NCBI GenBank assembly: GCA_002070945.1
Contig: MWEG01000045.1
Coordinates: 1 to 34,367 of the forward strand
DNA from: Lentisphaerae bacterium ADurb.Bin082
GTDB lineage: Bacteria > Verrucomicrobiota > Lentisphaeria > Oligosphaerales > Oligosphaeraceae
Length of the DNA: 34,367 nt
Reading direction: 5' to 3'
Shown here: piece after piece, positions 15,590 to 24,458 of the stretch
How the letters are laid out: each line of letters opens with the position of its first letter
Position numbering within the stretch: the stretch's first letter is position 1
Notes under the pieces: model-generated
What the model saw: the letters and a program-made list of their open reading frames with translations, nothing else
What the model was told of the DNA's origin: nothing
The model's database searches: none
Position numbers and translations under genes: made by a program

Positions 15590-17839
15590 TTAGAAGTCTC
15601 CACCCCCCTTGCGTTGTTCTTCAGCCTGTTGTATTTCGCCGCTGTCCACCAGCTTGAGCCTCAATAGCGGCGTCAGCCAGAAGTTCGGCTCGTCGCGATC
15701 ATCATAGGCAACGTTCAGGGCGGTGTTGGCTGGCAGGCTAAGGGAGCCTTCCAGGCGGTCAGTGACATCACGTTCCGGGTTTCCGCCTTCCTGGAAATTG
15801 AATTCCCGCAGATGGAGCTTTCCGGTTTGCGCATGGCGGTAGAAGCGGACAATCGTTCTGATTTCGCTGTTGTCATCAAAAGTTGGAACCTGCACAGTCT
15901 GGGTAGCGGTGCTCAATTCCTTGCCCAGCGGATTGAAGTATCGCACGCTTTCTTTGTGCGGCTTTCCATTGCGTTTGCCGTTGAATTCCACCAGGCAGTT
16001 GAGGATGGCGTTGTCTGCCACAAATCCGGTGACACTGAAAACATATTCGCATCCAGGTTTGACTCTGATGGTCGGGCTGCTGAAAACCAGGTATCCGTCC
16101 TCAAACACCCGCTCGGCATCGGCGTCAGCCCGTTCGAAACGTGCCGTTCTTTTCGATATCAAGGGGGTCTTAACCAGGGTTGCCTTGACTCCCGGGTAGA
16201 GCCGGAGCTTGTCGCCCGGCCCAAGGCTGTCCCGGTAAAGTATTGCCTGGTCTTTGAAGGTCAGCCTTGGATAGCTGACAGTTCGCCTGAGCGGTTCCAG
16301 TTCCAGGTGGAATTTGGAGCCTTTGCCGCCGCCGCTTATCATCAGCCAGCGTTCTCCTGTACGGGAGATAGTGTATTCGGTATTTACGTTGCGGCTCTGA
16401 TGCATGCCCTCCGCATTTTGAATGGTTTTTTCCACGCCATCGGCCTGGACTGCGACTTGCAGCTGCTTCGGTGAAAAATTGTCGCTTTCCCGGTCTTTTT
16501 GCAGCCACCAGGTCGCTTCTATGGCTACTTCACCATCCAGGTTCTCCAAGTGCAGCACACGGGGGCTGTTAGCCTCTGGCGACAGGATGTAGCCGTCTGG
16601 AATGCCAGACAGTTCCAATTCCACGTTTTTCAGGGCGACTTCATCTTCATTGCCTCCGAACCAGGATTTGTTGCGGGGATTGTAGAGCGTAGCCGAGACT
16701 GTGACAAAGTCTCCTGGCGCCTTGTCGCGGAAGTCATAGCCCAGATAGAGCCTGGGCTTCAGTATTTGCTTGACTACCGGCATGCCAACCTGATAGCGGT
16801 GTCCGAACCAGCGCAGCATATCATCGATATGCACATTGCTTTTGCCCTTGAACTCTGGAATGACATTCCAGGCATTAATATTCTGTTCAGGCTCGACATA
16901 TACAAATGTCCCCAGGTTGCCTGGATGCTTCACCAGCGTCCGGTTCACGGTTTCTTGGAAGCCGGTCATGCGCATGCCAGCCGGGGTGGAGGCTTGGCTG
17001 AAGAACAGGCAATTGTGTTTCTGTACAATGTCCATAGCCTGTTTCTGCCAGATCAGGTCGTTGTTTGGATAGCCGAAAATGCCGTCGCAGTTGCCCTCTT
17101 TCAGCAGGTCTTTCATATAGAAGGGAAGCACGCCTGTTTCAAACAGCTTTTTATCGGTGCGGTCCAGGGTGTTGAAGAAAGTTGCCTGCCAATAGATGAT
17201 TTTGCAGTTGGGTGGTGCTATCGACCGCATGTACTGGTGCATTTCGTTGAAGTACTGGCAGTATTTCTTGCCCCACCAGAGGGCGTCTTTCTCCTTGCTG
17301 ATGTCAAACGGGTGGCCCAGCTCTGCGCGGATTTCCGCCTCAAAAGGCGCCATGTCCCAGGGCATGAAGGCTCTGGTGATCCTGGAGTTGAATGGGCGAC
17401 TGGTGAAATGGTTCGGCACTTCTTCCAGATAAGTCATGCCGACGATTGCCTCGGGATTGCTCAGGCCATTGTGCAGAAGCTCAAACTGCTGCCGGATGTT
17501 TTCTCTTATTCTTCCCTTGACTTCCGGGCGGTAGAAATAATCCCAGAGGGTGGCCTGGTAACGGTTGTTCGGCAGCTTCCCGATGCCCAAAATGGGCCAG
17601 ATGCGGATGACAAAGCGATGGTTGGGGTTCACGCGGAGGATAGCATTGAGGTGCGCGACTGTCTCCTCGTCGGCAGCGATATTGCCGAAGTTCACCAGCG
17701 ACCAGTCAAAGCGGGCGACATCTTCGACCGGCCCAGAGCCGTAAGCGCCCCAGCCCCACTGCCAGTAGTGATCAGCCTGCTGGGCATGCACGCCAAATGC
17801 CAACAATAGTAAAAGCCAAAGCCATGCCTTTTTTAACAT
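15590..17839 (-). CDS. Secreted TIM-barrel glycosidase-like protein, paralogue 2 with extra module
   Basis: The 749-residue member shares the signal peptide, barrel, Ig-like domain and QRKGGGDF end of its neighbours. It differs by an insertion of about 125 residues near the C-terminus (roughly 15778-16170). There the siblings have only TSGENRE between the PGVKATL and DV(T/S)(D/N)RL motifs. The inserted segment (FERADADAE... IRVKPGCEYVFSVTGF ... LHLREFNFQEG) reads like a jelly-roll carbohydrate-binding module of the CBM4/9 kind. The barrel keeps MTYLEEVPNHF with the candidate catalytic Glu. The ATG at 17839 has GAGGAA 8 bases upstream; the open frame extending further upstream overlaps the preceding gene out of frame and is not used. 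Spacer to paralogue 3 is 70 bp. Substrate unknown. Confidence 0.75.
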   Translation of the reverse strand: MLKKAWLWLLLLLAFGVHAQQADHYWQWGWGAYGSGPVEDVARFDWSLVNFGNIAADEETVAHLNAILRVNPNHRFVIRIWPILGIGKLPNNRYQATLWDYFYRPEVKGRIRENIRQQFELLHNGLSNPEAIVGMTYLEEVPNHFTSRPFNSRITRAFMPWDMAPFEAEIRAELGHPFDISKEKDALWWGKKYCQYFNEMHQYMRSIAPPNCKIIYWQATFFNTLDRTDKKLFETGVLPFYMKDLLKEGNCDGIFGYPNNDLIWQKQAMDIVQKHNCLFFSQASTPAGMRMTGFQETVNRTLVKHPGNLGTFVYVEPEQNINAWNVIPEFKGKSNVHIDDMLRWFGHRYQVGMPVVKQILKPRLYLGYDFRDKAPGDFVTVSATLYNPRNKSWFGGNEDEVALKNVELELSGIPDGYILSPEANSPRVLHLENLDGEVAIEATWWLQKDRESDNFSPKQLQVAVQADGVEKTIQNAEGMHQSRNVNTEYTISRTGERWLMISGGGKGSKFHLELEPLRRTVSYPRLTFKDQAILYRDSLGPGDKLRLYPGVKATLVKTPLISKRTARFERADADAERVFEDGYLVFSSPTIRVKPGCEYVFSVTGFVADNAILNCLVEFNGKRNGKPHKESVRYFNPLGKELSTATQTVQVPTFDDNSEIRTIVRFYRHAQTGKLHLREFNFQEGGNPERDVTDRLEGSLSLPANTALNVAYDDRDEPNFWLTPLLRLKLVDSGEIQQAEEQRKGGGDF

Positions 17840-17909
17840 AAAAAAGTTCCTCGAAAATGTATTGAGTTGCGCAAATAAGGGGAAAATGCCTGCGATTTTC
17901 GTCGCCGTT

Positions 17910-19778
17910 TTAGAAATCGCCGCCGCCCTTGCGTTGCACGTCAGCCTGTTGTGTTTCGCTGCTGTCCACCAGCTTGAACCCCAATAACGGCGCCAGCCAG
18001 AAGTTTGGCGCGTCGCGGTCATCATAAGTAACGTTCAGGACAGCGTTGGCCGGCAGGTTGAGGAGTCCATCCAGGCGGTTGCTGACATCAGACTCTCGGT
18101 TTTCGCCCGATGTCAGCAGCGTTGCCTTGACTCCCGGGTAGAGCAGGAGCTTGTCCCCCCGTCCGAGGCTGCCCCGGTAAACTATTTCCTGGTTGTTTAT
18201 GGTCAGGCGGGGATAGCTGACAGGGCGTCTGAGCGCTTGCAGTTCCAGGTGGAAGTTGGAGCCCCTGCTGCCGCCGCTTATCATCAGCCAGCGTTCTCCT
18301 GTGCGGGTGATCGTGTATTCCGTATTCATGCTGCGGCTTTGCTGCATGCCCTCGGCGTTTTGAACGGTCTTTTCCACGCCGTCGGCCTGGGCTGCGACTT
18401 GCAGCTGTTTTGGTGAAAAACTGTCGCGTTCCTTGTCTTTTTGCAGCCACCAGGTTGCTTCTATCACTTCCTCGCCGCCCAGGGTTTCGATGCGCAGCAC
18501 GCGGGGGCTGTTAGCCTCAGGCGGCAGGATATAGCCGTCCGGAATGCCGGACAGTTCCAATTCCACGTTTTTCAGGGCGGTCTCATCAGCGTTGCCCCCG
18601 AACCAGGATTTATTGCGGGGATTGTAGAGTGTAGCCGAGACTGTGGCATAGTCTCCGGGCGCCTTGTCGCGGAAGTCATAGCCCAGATAGAGCTGTGGCT
18701 TCAGTATTTGCTTGACTACCGGCATGCCGACTTGATAGCGGTGTCCGATCCAGCGTTGCAAGTCATCGATATGCACATTGGTTTTGCCTTTGAACTCCGG
18801 AATCATATTCCAGGCATGAATATTCTCATCGTCGCCAACATATACAAATGTCCCCAGGTTGCCGGGGTGTTTCACCATCGCCCGGTCTACGGTGTCGCTG
18901 AAGCCAGTCAGTCGCATGCCGGCGGGGGTGGAGATTTGGCTGAAGAACAGGCAGTTGTGTTTCTGCACAATGTCCATCGTCTGCTTCTGCCAGACCTGGT
19001 CGTTGTTTGGATAGCCGAAAATGCCGTCGCAGTTGCCCTCTTTCAGCAGGTCTTCGATATAGAAGGGAAGCACGCCATTGTCAAACAGCTTTTTATCGGC
19101 GCGGTCCAGGGTGTTGTAGTAGGTCGCCTGCCAATAGAGGATTTTGCAGTTGGGTGCTATCGACCGCATGTACTGGTGCATTTCATTAAAATACTGGCAG
19201 TATTTCTTGCCCCACCAGAGGGCGTCCTCTTCTTTGCTGATGTCAAACGGATGCCCGAGCTCCGCCCTGATTTCTGCCTCAAAAGGCGCCATGTCCCAGG
19301 GCATGAAGGCTTGGGTGATCTTGGATTTGAAGGGGCTGCTGGTGAAATGCTGCGGCACCTCTTCCAGATAAGTCATGCCGACGATCGCCTCGGGATTGCT
19401 CAGGCCCTTGTGCAGAAGCTCATACTGATGCCGGATTTTTCCTCTTATTCTTTCCTTGACTTCCGGCCGGTAGAAATAATCCCAGAGGGTGGCCTGGTAG
19501 CGGTTGTTCCGCAGTTTCCCGATGCCCAAAGTGGGCCAGATACGGATGACAAAGCGGTGGTTGGGATTCACGCGAAGGATTGCATTCAGGTGCGCAACCG
19601 TCTGCTCATTGTCAGCGATATTGCCGAAGTTCACAAAAGACCAGTCAAAACGGGCGACATCTTCGACTGACCCGGCGCCGTAAGAACCCCAGCCCCATTG
19701 CCAGTAGTGATCAGCCTGCTGGGCTTGCATGCCAAGCATAGACAGAAGCAAAAGCAAAAGACATGTCCTTTTCAACAT
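17910..19778 (-). CDS. Secreted TIM-barrel glycosidase-like protein, paralogue 3 (first transcribed)
   Basis: The 622-residue protein has a signal peptide (CLLLLLLSMLGMQAQ), a TIM barrel (~24-345) with MTYLEEVPQHF, an Ig-like/NPCBM-associated domain (~360-480), and a C-terminal beta domain ending VQRKGGGDF. It is colinear with paralogue 1. The Shine-Dalgarno AGGAGG lies 8 bases before the ATG. It follows the prepilin gene at 19911-20651 by 132 bp with no terminator visible, so prepilin and all three paralogues may form one transcript ending at 13536-13578. Lack of transmembrane anchors suggests periplasmic or extracellular location. A role in polysaccharide breakdown or binding is inferred from fold, export and the nearby sugar-type regulator. 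Confidence 0.75.
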   Translation of the reverse strand: MLKRTCLLLLLLSMLGMQAQQADHYWQWGWGSYGAGSVEDVARFDWSFVNFGNIADNEQTVAHLNAILRVNPNHRFVIRIWPTLGIGKLRNNRYQATLWDYFYRPEVKERIRGKIRHQYELLHKGLSNPEAIVGMTYLEEVPQHFTSSPFKSKITQAFMPWDMAPFEAEIRAELGHPFDISKEEDALWWGKKYCQYFNEMHQYMRSIAPNCKILYWQATYYNTLDRADKKLFDNGVLPFYIEDLLKEGNCDGIFGYPNNDQVWQKQTMDIVQKHNCLFFSQISTPAGMRLTGFSDTVDRAMVKHPGNLGTFVYVGDDENIHAWNMIPEFKGKTNVHIDDLQRWIGHRYQVGMPVVKQILKPQLYLGYDFRDKAPGDYATVSATLYNPRNKSWFGGNADETALKNVELELSGIPDGYILPPEANSPRVLRIETLGGEEVIEATWWLQKDKERDSFSPKQLQVAAQADGVEKTVQNAEGMQQSRSMNTEYTITRTGERWLMISGGSRGSNFHLELQALRRPVSYPRLTINNQEIVYRGSLGRGDKLLLYPGVKATLLTSGENRESDVSNRLDGLLNLPANAVLNVTYDDRDAPNFWLAPLLGFKLVDSSETQQADVQRKGGGDF

Positions 19779-19910
19779 GCAGGTAACCTCCTAACTAATT
19801 GTAGGGCGCCGCCAAAGGAGTTTTGCGGCCACAGCTAAGCCAGATGGCATAAGCTCCCAGGGCGCGCCTTGGAAAATCAGCAATGGTCGATTTTGCGATG
19901 AACGCGCTTT

Positions 19911-20651
19911 TTACTGGTTCCAGAGGCCGAACGCTTCCCAGACGACATGCCAGGCGACAGTAATGTTCTGCGGGTCTGGCCAGGCTGTGCTGTAGGCCCT
20001 AAGGCTGTTCGTCAATGTCTTCCAGCCTTGCACGTGTCCATCTGAATATGCGACATTGGCTTTGCCGTTGTGGCTGCCGCGCATGCAGTAGAATTTACCG
20101 GCGAGGATATACGGGCAGCCGCCGCCGGCGCCTTGCTCTGAGACGAGCATGCAGTCGCTGGGGCGCTTGATGGAGGAAAACGGCCGGCCCTTGAAGAACA
20201 ATTCATGCTGTGTGTAGACGCCAGGCTCGTCAGTAAAATTAGGGCCTTTCGGCATACCGTAGTTGACTAAGTAGTTGTTCCAGGTGGTGGATGGGCACAT
20301 AAATGGCTTGATGTCGTTGATGTAGGGTAAAATCACCGAGGCCCAGCAGACATAGTACTCGTTAGACTCGGGGCTTTTTTGCAGGAATCTTGGATCGCCT
20401 GGCCAGGGCACCACGGTGGCGTCCAAGAAGGTCATGTATGTGCCTGGGAAGCAGTCTTCGTTGTCCTGCGCGTACATGATTTGAGCCAGGCCGATTTGCT
20501 TTAAGTTATTGACGCAAGAAATATCGCGCGCTTTTTCCCGGGCCTTGCTCAGGGCCGGCAAGAGCATGGCCGCCAAAATGGCAATGATGGCGATAACGAC
20601 AAGCAATTCAATTAAGGTGAAGCGATTGGATTTGCTAAGTTGCTTTTTCAT
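19911..20651 (-). CDS. Prepilin-type secreted protein, linked to the paralogue array
   Basis: The 246-residue protein begins [10 protein letters not shown] and continues with [17 protein letters not shown] and [18 protein letters not shown], then a globular domain with several Cys (C59-type [18 protein letters not shown]). It ends in the [17 protein letters not shown] form of the H...DGH motif. The start at 20651 has GGGAG 10 bases upstream. Arg precedes the expected cleavage site instead of Gly. The gene lies between the GntR/LacI regulator (119 bp upstream, same strand) and the three secreted paralogues (132 bp downstream). This suggests the pilin-like subunit is made together with the secreted proteins, perhaps as a surface scaffold or glycan-binding fibre. 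Confidence 0.85.
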   Translation of the reverse strand: MKKQLSKSNRFTLIELLVVIAIIAILAAMLLPALSKAREKARDISCVNNLKQIGLAQIMYAQDNEDCFPGTYMTFLDATVVPWPGDPRFLQKSPESNEYYVCWASVILPYINDIKPFMCPSTTWNNYLVNYGMPKGPNFTDEPGVYTQHELFFKGRPFSSIKRPSDCMLVSEQGAGGGCPYILAGKFYCMRGSHNGKANVAYSDGHVQGWKTLTNSLRAYSTAWPDPQNITVAWHVVWEAFGLWNQ

Positions 20652-20707
20652 GCCGGGATTCTCCCTTGGTTTGATGGTTATGCATAATTTCCTGTACGTT
20701 GGTCTTA

Positions 20708-20723
20708 CCCCCCCCCTTTTTTT
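20708..20723. repeat. C9-T7 homopolymer tract upstream of a prepilin gene
   Basis: Nine C followed by seven T on the plus strand (A7G9 on the sense strand of the prepilin) in the spacer between the regulator stop and the prepilin start. Such tracts are prone to slippage; a sequencing error in length is also possible. Confidence 0.7.
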
Positions 20724-20770
20724 CAATTTGTCTGGCCTCCTTGCTCGGATTGAATTAAACTTTCCTAACG

Positions 20771-21859
20771 CTACACGGCGACGGTGCGGAATTTTTTCCC
20801 GGGGTAAAAATCATACGCATATTTCCGTTCTTGGCGCTGGGCTCCCGGATTATCAGCCAGCATCTTGACTGCTTCATACCCCATTACCGCGTTAGGTACG
20901 GAGAAGTAAGGAAAGTTTTCCAGGTGCGGAGGTGAAAAGAATTGCTGGTCTATCCCACAGACTTTGATTTGCGGCGGCAATCCCAGCGCGGACTGAATGG
21001 TCCTGTTGACGCCGTACTGCCCGCTGCCCAGCAGCACCCCGTCAAACGGCGACGCATCATAAGTCTGACGAATGATATTGGCTGGAGAAGGAGTAAGTGA
21101 TTCGTCATCTTTATAATGCAACTCCAAAATTTGCGCTGGCATGCCGTTTTTTGCCATGTATTTCTGATAGGCGCTGGCAACAGGATGCCGCGCCTCCGCG
21201 ATATATTGTCCGATTAGGATGATTTTGCGGCAGCCCTGCTGGATTAGGAGGTCCAGTGCTGCCGTGACTCCTTGGTTGCAATCGATGTTAAGCCGATGCC
21301 AGGTTTTTGCGTACTGGGCATAGCCGTAGGGGATTACGCCCTTGGTGATCATGGCTACTTGTGCTTGCCGTTCGAAAAGCAATGGAAAAGTCTTCCGGAA
21401 CCAATTGCCCAGGATTACCATGCTTCCGGCATTGAGATGCCCCAGCTGCGCAAAATCGATTTGGTTAGGGTCGTTGGTAGGCGAGACCGCAATCATCTCA
21501 AAGCCGAGGTTGCGCTCACGAGCAGCCGTCATGGCGCCCTGCATCTGATCACGAATGATGCAGGCACTGTCTAAATGACTGCTCAAAAAATCTGGACAGG
21601 GCAGCAGAAAGGTAATAACCGACTTGCCCTTCACCAGCGTCCCGCGTCCAACCTGCCGTTCAATCAGCCCTTCATCGACCAGTATTTTCAGCGTCTTGGC
21701 TACAGTATTGCGGGAGATGTTATATTTACGCGCCAGAGTCCATTCACTCGGCAACATCCGGCCAGGGCTGGATTCGCTGATAATAGTACGCAAGTCTTTG
21801 AGCAGAGCCAACGCCTCTGCCCGCAATCCTGTCGCGCCGATTGAATGAGCCTTTTTCAT
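20771..21859 (-). CDS. GntR-type HTH regulator with LacI-like sugar-sensing domain
   Basis: The 362-residue regulator has an N-terminal winged helix of the GntR family ([41 protein letters not shown], in the first 80 residues) fused to a periplasmic-binding-like LacI effector domain (INFLLPCP-type start, [27 protein letters not shown]). This AraR-like architecture usually binds a sugar or sugar-like ligand and controls adjacent catabolic genes. A consensus promoter (21915-21943) lies about 55 bp upstream, flanked by 24-bp repeats that could be operators. The Shine-Dalgarno is weak (GAAAG, 8 bases from the ATG). Downstream are a prepilin and three secreted paralogues on the same strand, the probable regulon. 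Confidence 0.85.
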   Translation of the reverse strand: MKKAHSIGATGLRAEALALLKDLRTIISESSPGRMLPSEWTLARKYNISRNTVAKTLKILVDEGLIERQVGRGTLVKGKSVITFLLPCPDFLSSHLDSACIIRDQMQGAMTAARERNLGFEMIAVSPTNDPNQIDFAQLGHLNAGSMVILGNWFRKTFPLLFERQAQVAMITKGVIPYGYAQYAKTWHRLNIDCNQGVTAALDLLIQQGCRKIILIGQYIAEARHPVASAYQKYMAKNGMPAQILELHYKDDESLTPSPANIIRQTYDASPFDGVLLGSGQYGVNRTIQSALGLPPQIKVCGIDQQFFSPPHLENFPYFSVPNAVMGYEAVKMLADNPGAQRQERKYAYDFYPGKKFRTVAV

Positions 21860-21914
21860 GGTTAGCTTTCGCCAGGCAAATGCTTAGTAGCAATTTTGTT
21901 TGTTTTATGTAAAA

Positions 21915-21943
21915 ATTATATATGAGTCAGCGTGCAATTTCAA
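21915..21943 (-). promoter_or_regulatory. Sigma-70-type promoter for the GntR/LacI regulator gene
   Basis: Minus strand: TTGAAA (21943-21938), 17-bp spacer, TATAAT (21920-21915), then an AT-rich stretch. It is one of the best promoters in the window. The 24-bp repeats begin 4 bp upstream of the -35 box. Confidence 0.75.
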
Positions 21944-21947
21944 GAAA

Positions 21948-22019
21948 TCAAGTTGGAAAAGATGCTCAAAATCAAGCTGAAAACGATGCCAATAGTCAAG
22001 TTGGAAAAGATGCTCAAAA
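21948..22019. repeat. Three tandem 24-bp repeats upstream of the regulator promoter
   Basis: Units at 21948-21971 and 21996-22019 are identical (TCAAGTTGGAAAAGATGC plus TCAAAA); the middle unit at 21972-21995 is degenerate, and a decayed fourth unit may follow. The plus strand is open in two frames here, encoding either KLEKMLK-type or QVGKDAQ-type 8-residue repeats, but no convincing ribosome-binding site is present. The remaining sequence to 22200 holds a small hairpin CGGCTG-TGG-CAGCCG and no gene. Confidence 0.8.
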
Positions 22020-22200
22020 GCGAAGCCGAAAATGCAAAGGCGCGTTTTTTCGCACCCTGCTTGCGTTTACTTTTCCAACGTCGCCTTTTGTTTGCGGTTC
22101 CTGGCGGGTATAGTAAGGACTGAGCCAAAAAGCCTGCCGTGCGGCTGTGGCAGCCGGCATTCTTCATCACACTTTAATAATGAAAGGGGCAGAAGCAGCC

Positions 22201-24333
22201 ATGAGCGCGGACAAGACATCTTCCGTGCCACGCCTTGACCTGGTGTCGCGGCTGTTGCTGAGCGCCATGCTGCTGCTGGCTGCTGCTGTGTTTACGGTTT
22301 CCGGCGATGCCTGGCACGTCGGTCTGTTGACGCTGGCAACCGTGCTCGGGTCAGCGTTGGTTCCGCCTTTTGATTTTAGCACTCGCTCGTTTGTCTACGT
22401 TGGCCTGATAGTTCTGGTGGTGTTGACGTTTCTCGATCAGGCCGCGCCGGTTCAGTGGGTGCGTTTCTTTTTCATGCCATCGCATCTGCTGTGTCCATCA
22501 CTTCTGCTCGGCGGGGCGGCTGGGCTGTATTTTCGCCGTCACGAAGCCGTGATTGCGTGGGTGATCGGCTGTGCCCTGATGGCATTGTTCCTGGCAGGAT
22601 TCGTGGTGGATTTGCCCAAAGGACTGCCGCGCCTGGGCTTGGACGGCGCCCAGCTTTGGGTCTGCCAGCATTTTTGGGTGTATTACGCCATGGCTGTTGT
22701 TCTGAGCGTGGCCGCGCTGTTGCCGATTCTGGCAGGACGTTCACGCCAGCCGCGGCTGACGGCAGCTAACCGCAATTGGCGGCGATACGCCTGGATAGGG
22801 GTGGCTTTCATCCTGGCCTTGGCCTGCATGCAGGTGATGACCGTGCTGATGAAAAGCCAGGAAAAACAGATGCGGAAGTGGTTCATGACGATTTTCCAGC
22901 TTGATTTCCCGCGCCCGCAGCCGCAGGGAGGCGTCGAACTGGCCGACCAGATCAACTTGCGCCATCCCTCGCCGCTGTTGCGGGATGACGACCGAGCCGT
23001 TGTCCTGCGCGTCAAGGCCGCAGAGATTCCTGGTTATTTGCGGACGCGGGTCTTTACAACCTATCATGATGGCCAATGGGAAAAAAACACCAGCCGCAGC
23101 CGTTCGTTGTCGCAGACAGCGGCAGAGGGGGAGCTGGCGTTCACTATTTTTTCCAGAACATTCAGCGATCCCGACGACGAAGCCGCCGCCGAACGCCTGG
23201 AAATCTATCCGGCTGGACGCATTGGGGTCCTGCCTGCCCCTGGTGATGCCGCGCACTTCGAAATGTTCGCCGAGCGGGTTGAGGAGAGTCAAGACGGCGC
23301 ACTTGAGCCGTCCGAGTGGCGTACCCAGGCCGGATGCATCGTGATCCGGCCTGGACGTACTCTGGACAGCGCTTTTGCTGGGCCAACCGGCGAGGCTGTC
23401 AGCGAGGAATACCTTGACGTTCCCGCAGATATCAGTCCAGCGCTGGACGGATGCCTGGCTGCGCTGCTCGGGCCAGACTATCAGCCGTCTGACGCCCGGC
23501 TCACAATGGCCATGATCGTGAGGTATTTCCAGGAGAATTTCGAGTATGACTTGCACACGCAGTCAGTGCCAGCAGAGGTTGACCCGGTGCTGGCCTTTTT
23601 GGACGGCCCTCGTCGCGGCCACTGTGAGTTGTTCGCTTCGGCAACAGTACTGTTGCTGCGCCGGGCCGGGATTCCAGCGCGTTACGTCACTGGATTCCTT
23701 TGTCACGAGCGGCTCCGCTTTGGCGGCTACTGGGTTTCACGCCTGCGGGACGCCCATGCCTGGGTGGAAGCGTATGACCGCGACCGCAATCGCTGGGTGC
23801 TGGTGGAAAGCACGCCCGGGACGAATGCTGGAGAAGAGCCGGCCCAGTCCGGCGTGAATCCCTTCTCCGCGTTGTGGGACAGCCTGGCGTTTCACTGGCA
23901 ACGCCTGAATGCAATGCTGCGGCGTGGGCATGTTGCGGCGCTGATTTGGGTTGGCCTTGGCGTGATGGCGACTTTGCTGGAGTGGCTGTTTCTCAATCCG
24001 TGGCTGGCGCCGATAGTCTGGCCGTTGACTCTGTGGCTGCTGTGGCGATGGACAAGGCGGCGGTGGCGTCGCCGTCGACAGGATGGCCTGACCGGCCAAC
24101 GCGCTATTCTCAGCCAGACATACGCTGAAATCTGCCGCTGCCTGGCGCGCCTCGGCGTGGACTTGAACCCGGCTATGACGCCTGCCGAGCTGGCAGCATC
24201 ATGCCGAAATAAAGGCATGACGGCATGGGCCGAGCTGCTGGAAGACTTCAGCCGAATGCGTTATGCCATTGCCGAACCTGAGGCAAGCGAGACGGAGGCA
24301 TTCAGAAGCAGGGCTAGAGCCTTGCAAAAATAA
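22201..24333 (+). CDS. Transglutaminase-like membrane protein (TgpA type)
   Basis: The 710-residue protein has about six N-terminal membrane helices (to residue ~225) and a soluble domain containing the transglutaminase core, with Cys475 in RRGHCELFASATVLLLRRAG and His519 in DAHAWVEAYD. Where many family members have Asp, VLVESTPG offers Glu. A second hydrophobic region follows (LIWVGLGVMATLLEWLF onward), then a cytoplasmic DUF4129-like tail (CLARLGVDLNPAMTPAELA). TgpA-like proteins are usually encoded with a MoxR ATPase and a DUF58 protein; neither is present here. I chose the ATG at 22201 (MSADKTSS), with AAGGGG 11 bases upstream; ATG 22180 and GTG 22147 lack a ribosome-binding site. It probably acts in the periplasm on peptides or proteins. 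Confidence 0.85.
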   Translation: MSADKTSSVPRLDLVSRLLLSAMLLLAAAVFTVSGDAWHVGLLTLATVLGSALVPPFDFSTRSFVYVGLIVLVVLTFLDQAAPVQWVRFFFMPSHLLCPSLLLGGAAGLYFRRHEAVIAWVIGCALMALFLAGFVVDLPKGLPRLGLDGAQLWVCQHFWVYYAMAVVLSVAALLPILAGRSRQPRLTAANRNWRRYAWIGVAFILALACMQVMTVLMKSQEKQMRKWFMTIFQLDFPRPQPQGGVELADQINLRHPSPLLRDDDRAVVLRVKAAEIPGYLRTRVFTTYHDGQWEKNTSRSRSLSQTAAEGELAFTIFSRTFSDPDDEAAAERLEIYPAGRIGVLPAPGDAAHFEMFAERVEESQDGALEPSEWRTQAGCIVIRPGRTLDSAFAGPTGEAVSEEYLDVPADISPALDGCLAALLGPDYQPSDARLTMAMIVRYFQENFEYDLHTQSVPAEVDPVLAFLDGPRRGHCELFASATVLLLRRAGIPARYVTGFLCHERLRFGGYWVSRLRDAHAWVEAYDRDRNRWVLVESTPGTNAGEEPAQSGVNPFSALWDSLAFHWQRLNAMLRRGHVAALIWVGLGVMATLLEWLFLNPWLAPIVWPLTLWLLWRWTRRRWRRRRQDGLTGQRAILSQTYAEICRCLARLGVDLNPAMTPAELAASCRNKGMTAWAELLEDFSRMRYAIAEPEASETEAFRSRARALQK

Positions 24334-24347
24334 GGGCTTTATTTTAG
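24318..24347 (+). terminator. Possible weak terminator after the transglutaminase gene
   Basis: AGCCTT and AAGGGCT around an A-rich loop, followed by TTATTTTA, could form a short bulged hairpin overlapping the stop codon. Confidence 0.35.
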
Positions 24348-24425
24348 GGGCGAATTCCGGCACTGAAGTGCTGGCACTGGACGGAGGCGAGGGGCGAGCA
24401 GAGCCTCGGAGGCGGAACCACGAGT

Positions 24426-24458
24426 AACCCCAGGTGCAGCGAAGCGGAACCTGGGGTT
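24426..24458. repeat. Inverted repeat in a probable dispersed element
   Basis: AACCCCAGGT and ACCTGGGGTT (10-bp perfect arms, 13-base loop) lie in a GC-rich patch, about 24350-24490, that also holds CGGAGGCGAGGGGCGAGCAGAG-like text and the dyad CACTGAAGTG. It has no T-run, so it is not an intrinsic terminator. The GGGGCGA heptamer inside it also flanks the repeat at 30879-31048. Confidence 0.65.

Larger units (their letters stand above)
13642..19778 (-). repeat. Tandem triplication of a secreted TIM-barrel gene
   Basis: Three consecutive genes of the same family (17910-19778, 15590-17839, 13642-15516) are highly similar along their length. The two spacers (17840-17909 and 15517-15589) are homologous too, sharing AAATAAGGGGAAAATGCCTGCG-like text, so the duplicated unit included the intergenic DNA. 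Substitutions are spread through all copies, so this is real divergence rather than an assembly echo. Confidence 0.9.

Noticed and set aside
13642..19778. Triplicated genes as an assembly artefact
   Set aside because: The copies differ at many scattered codons, one has an extra module, and the signal peptides differ, so they are genuine paralogues.
19852..19870. CCAGGGCGCGCCTTGG near-palindrome as a terminator of the prepilin gene
   Set aside because: No T-run follows on the minus strand and the arms have a mismatch, so read-through into the paralogue array seems more likely.
21922..22123. Two overlapping plus-strand small open frames over the 24-bp repeats
   Set aside because: Both frames stay open only because of the repeat composition, no Shine-Dalgarno precedes either, and a good minus-strand promoter overlaps their starts. 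Kept as a repeat, not a gene.
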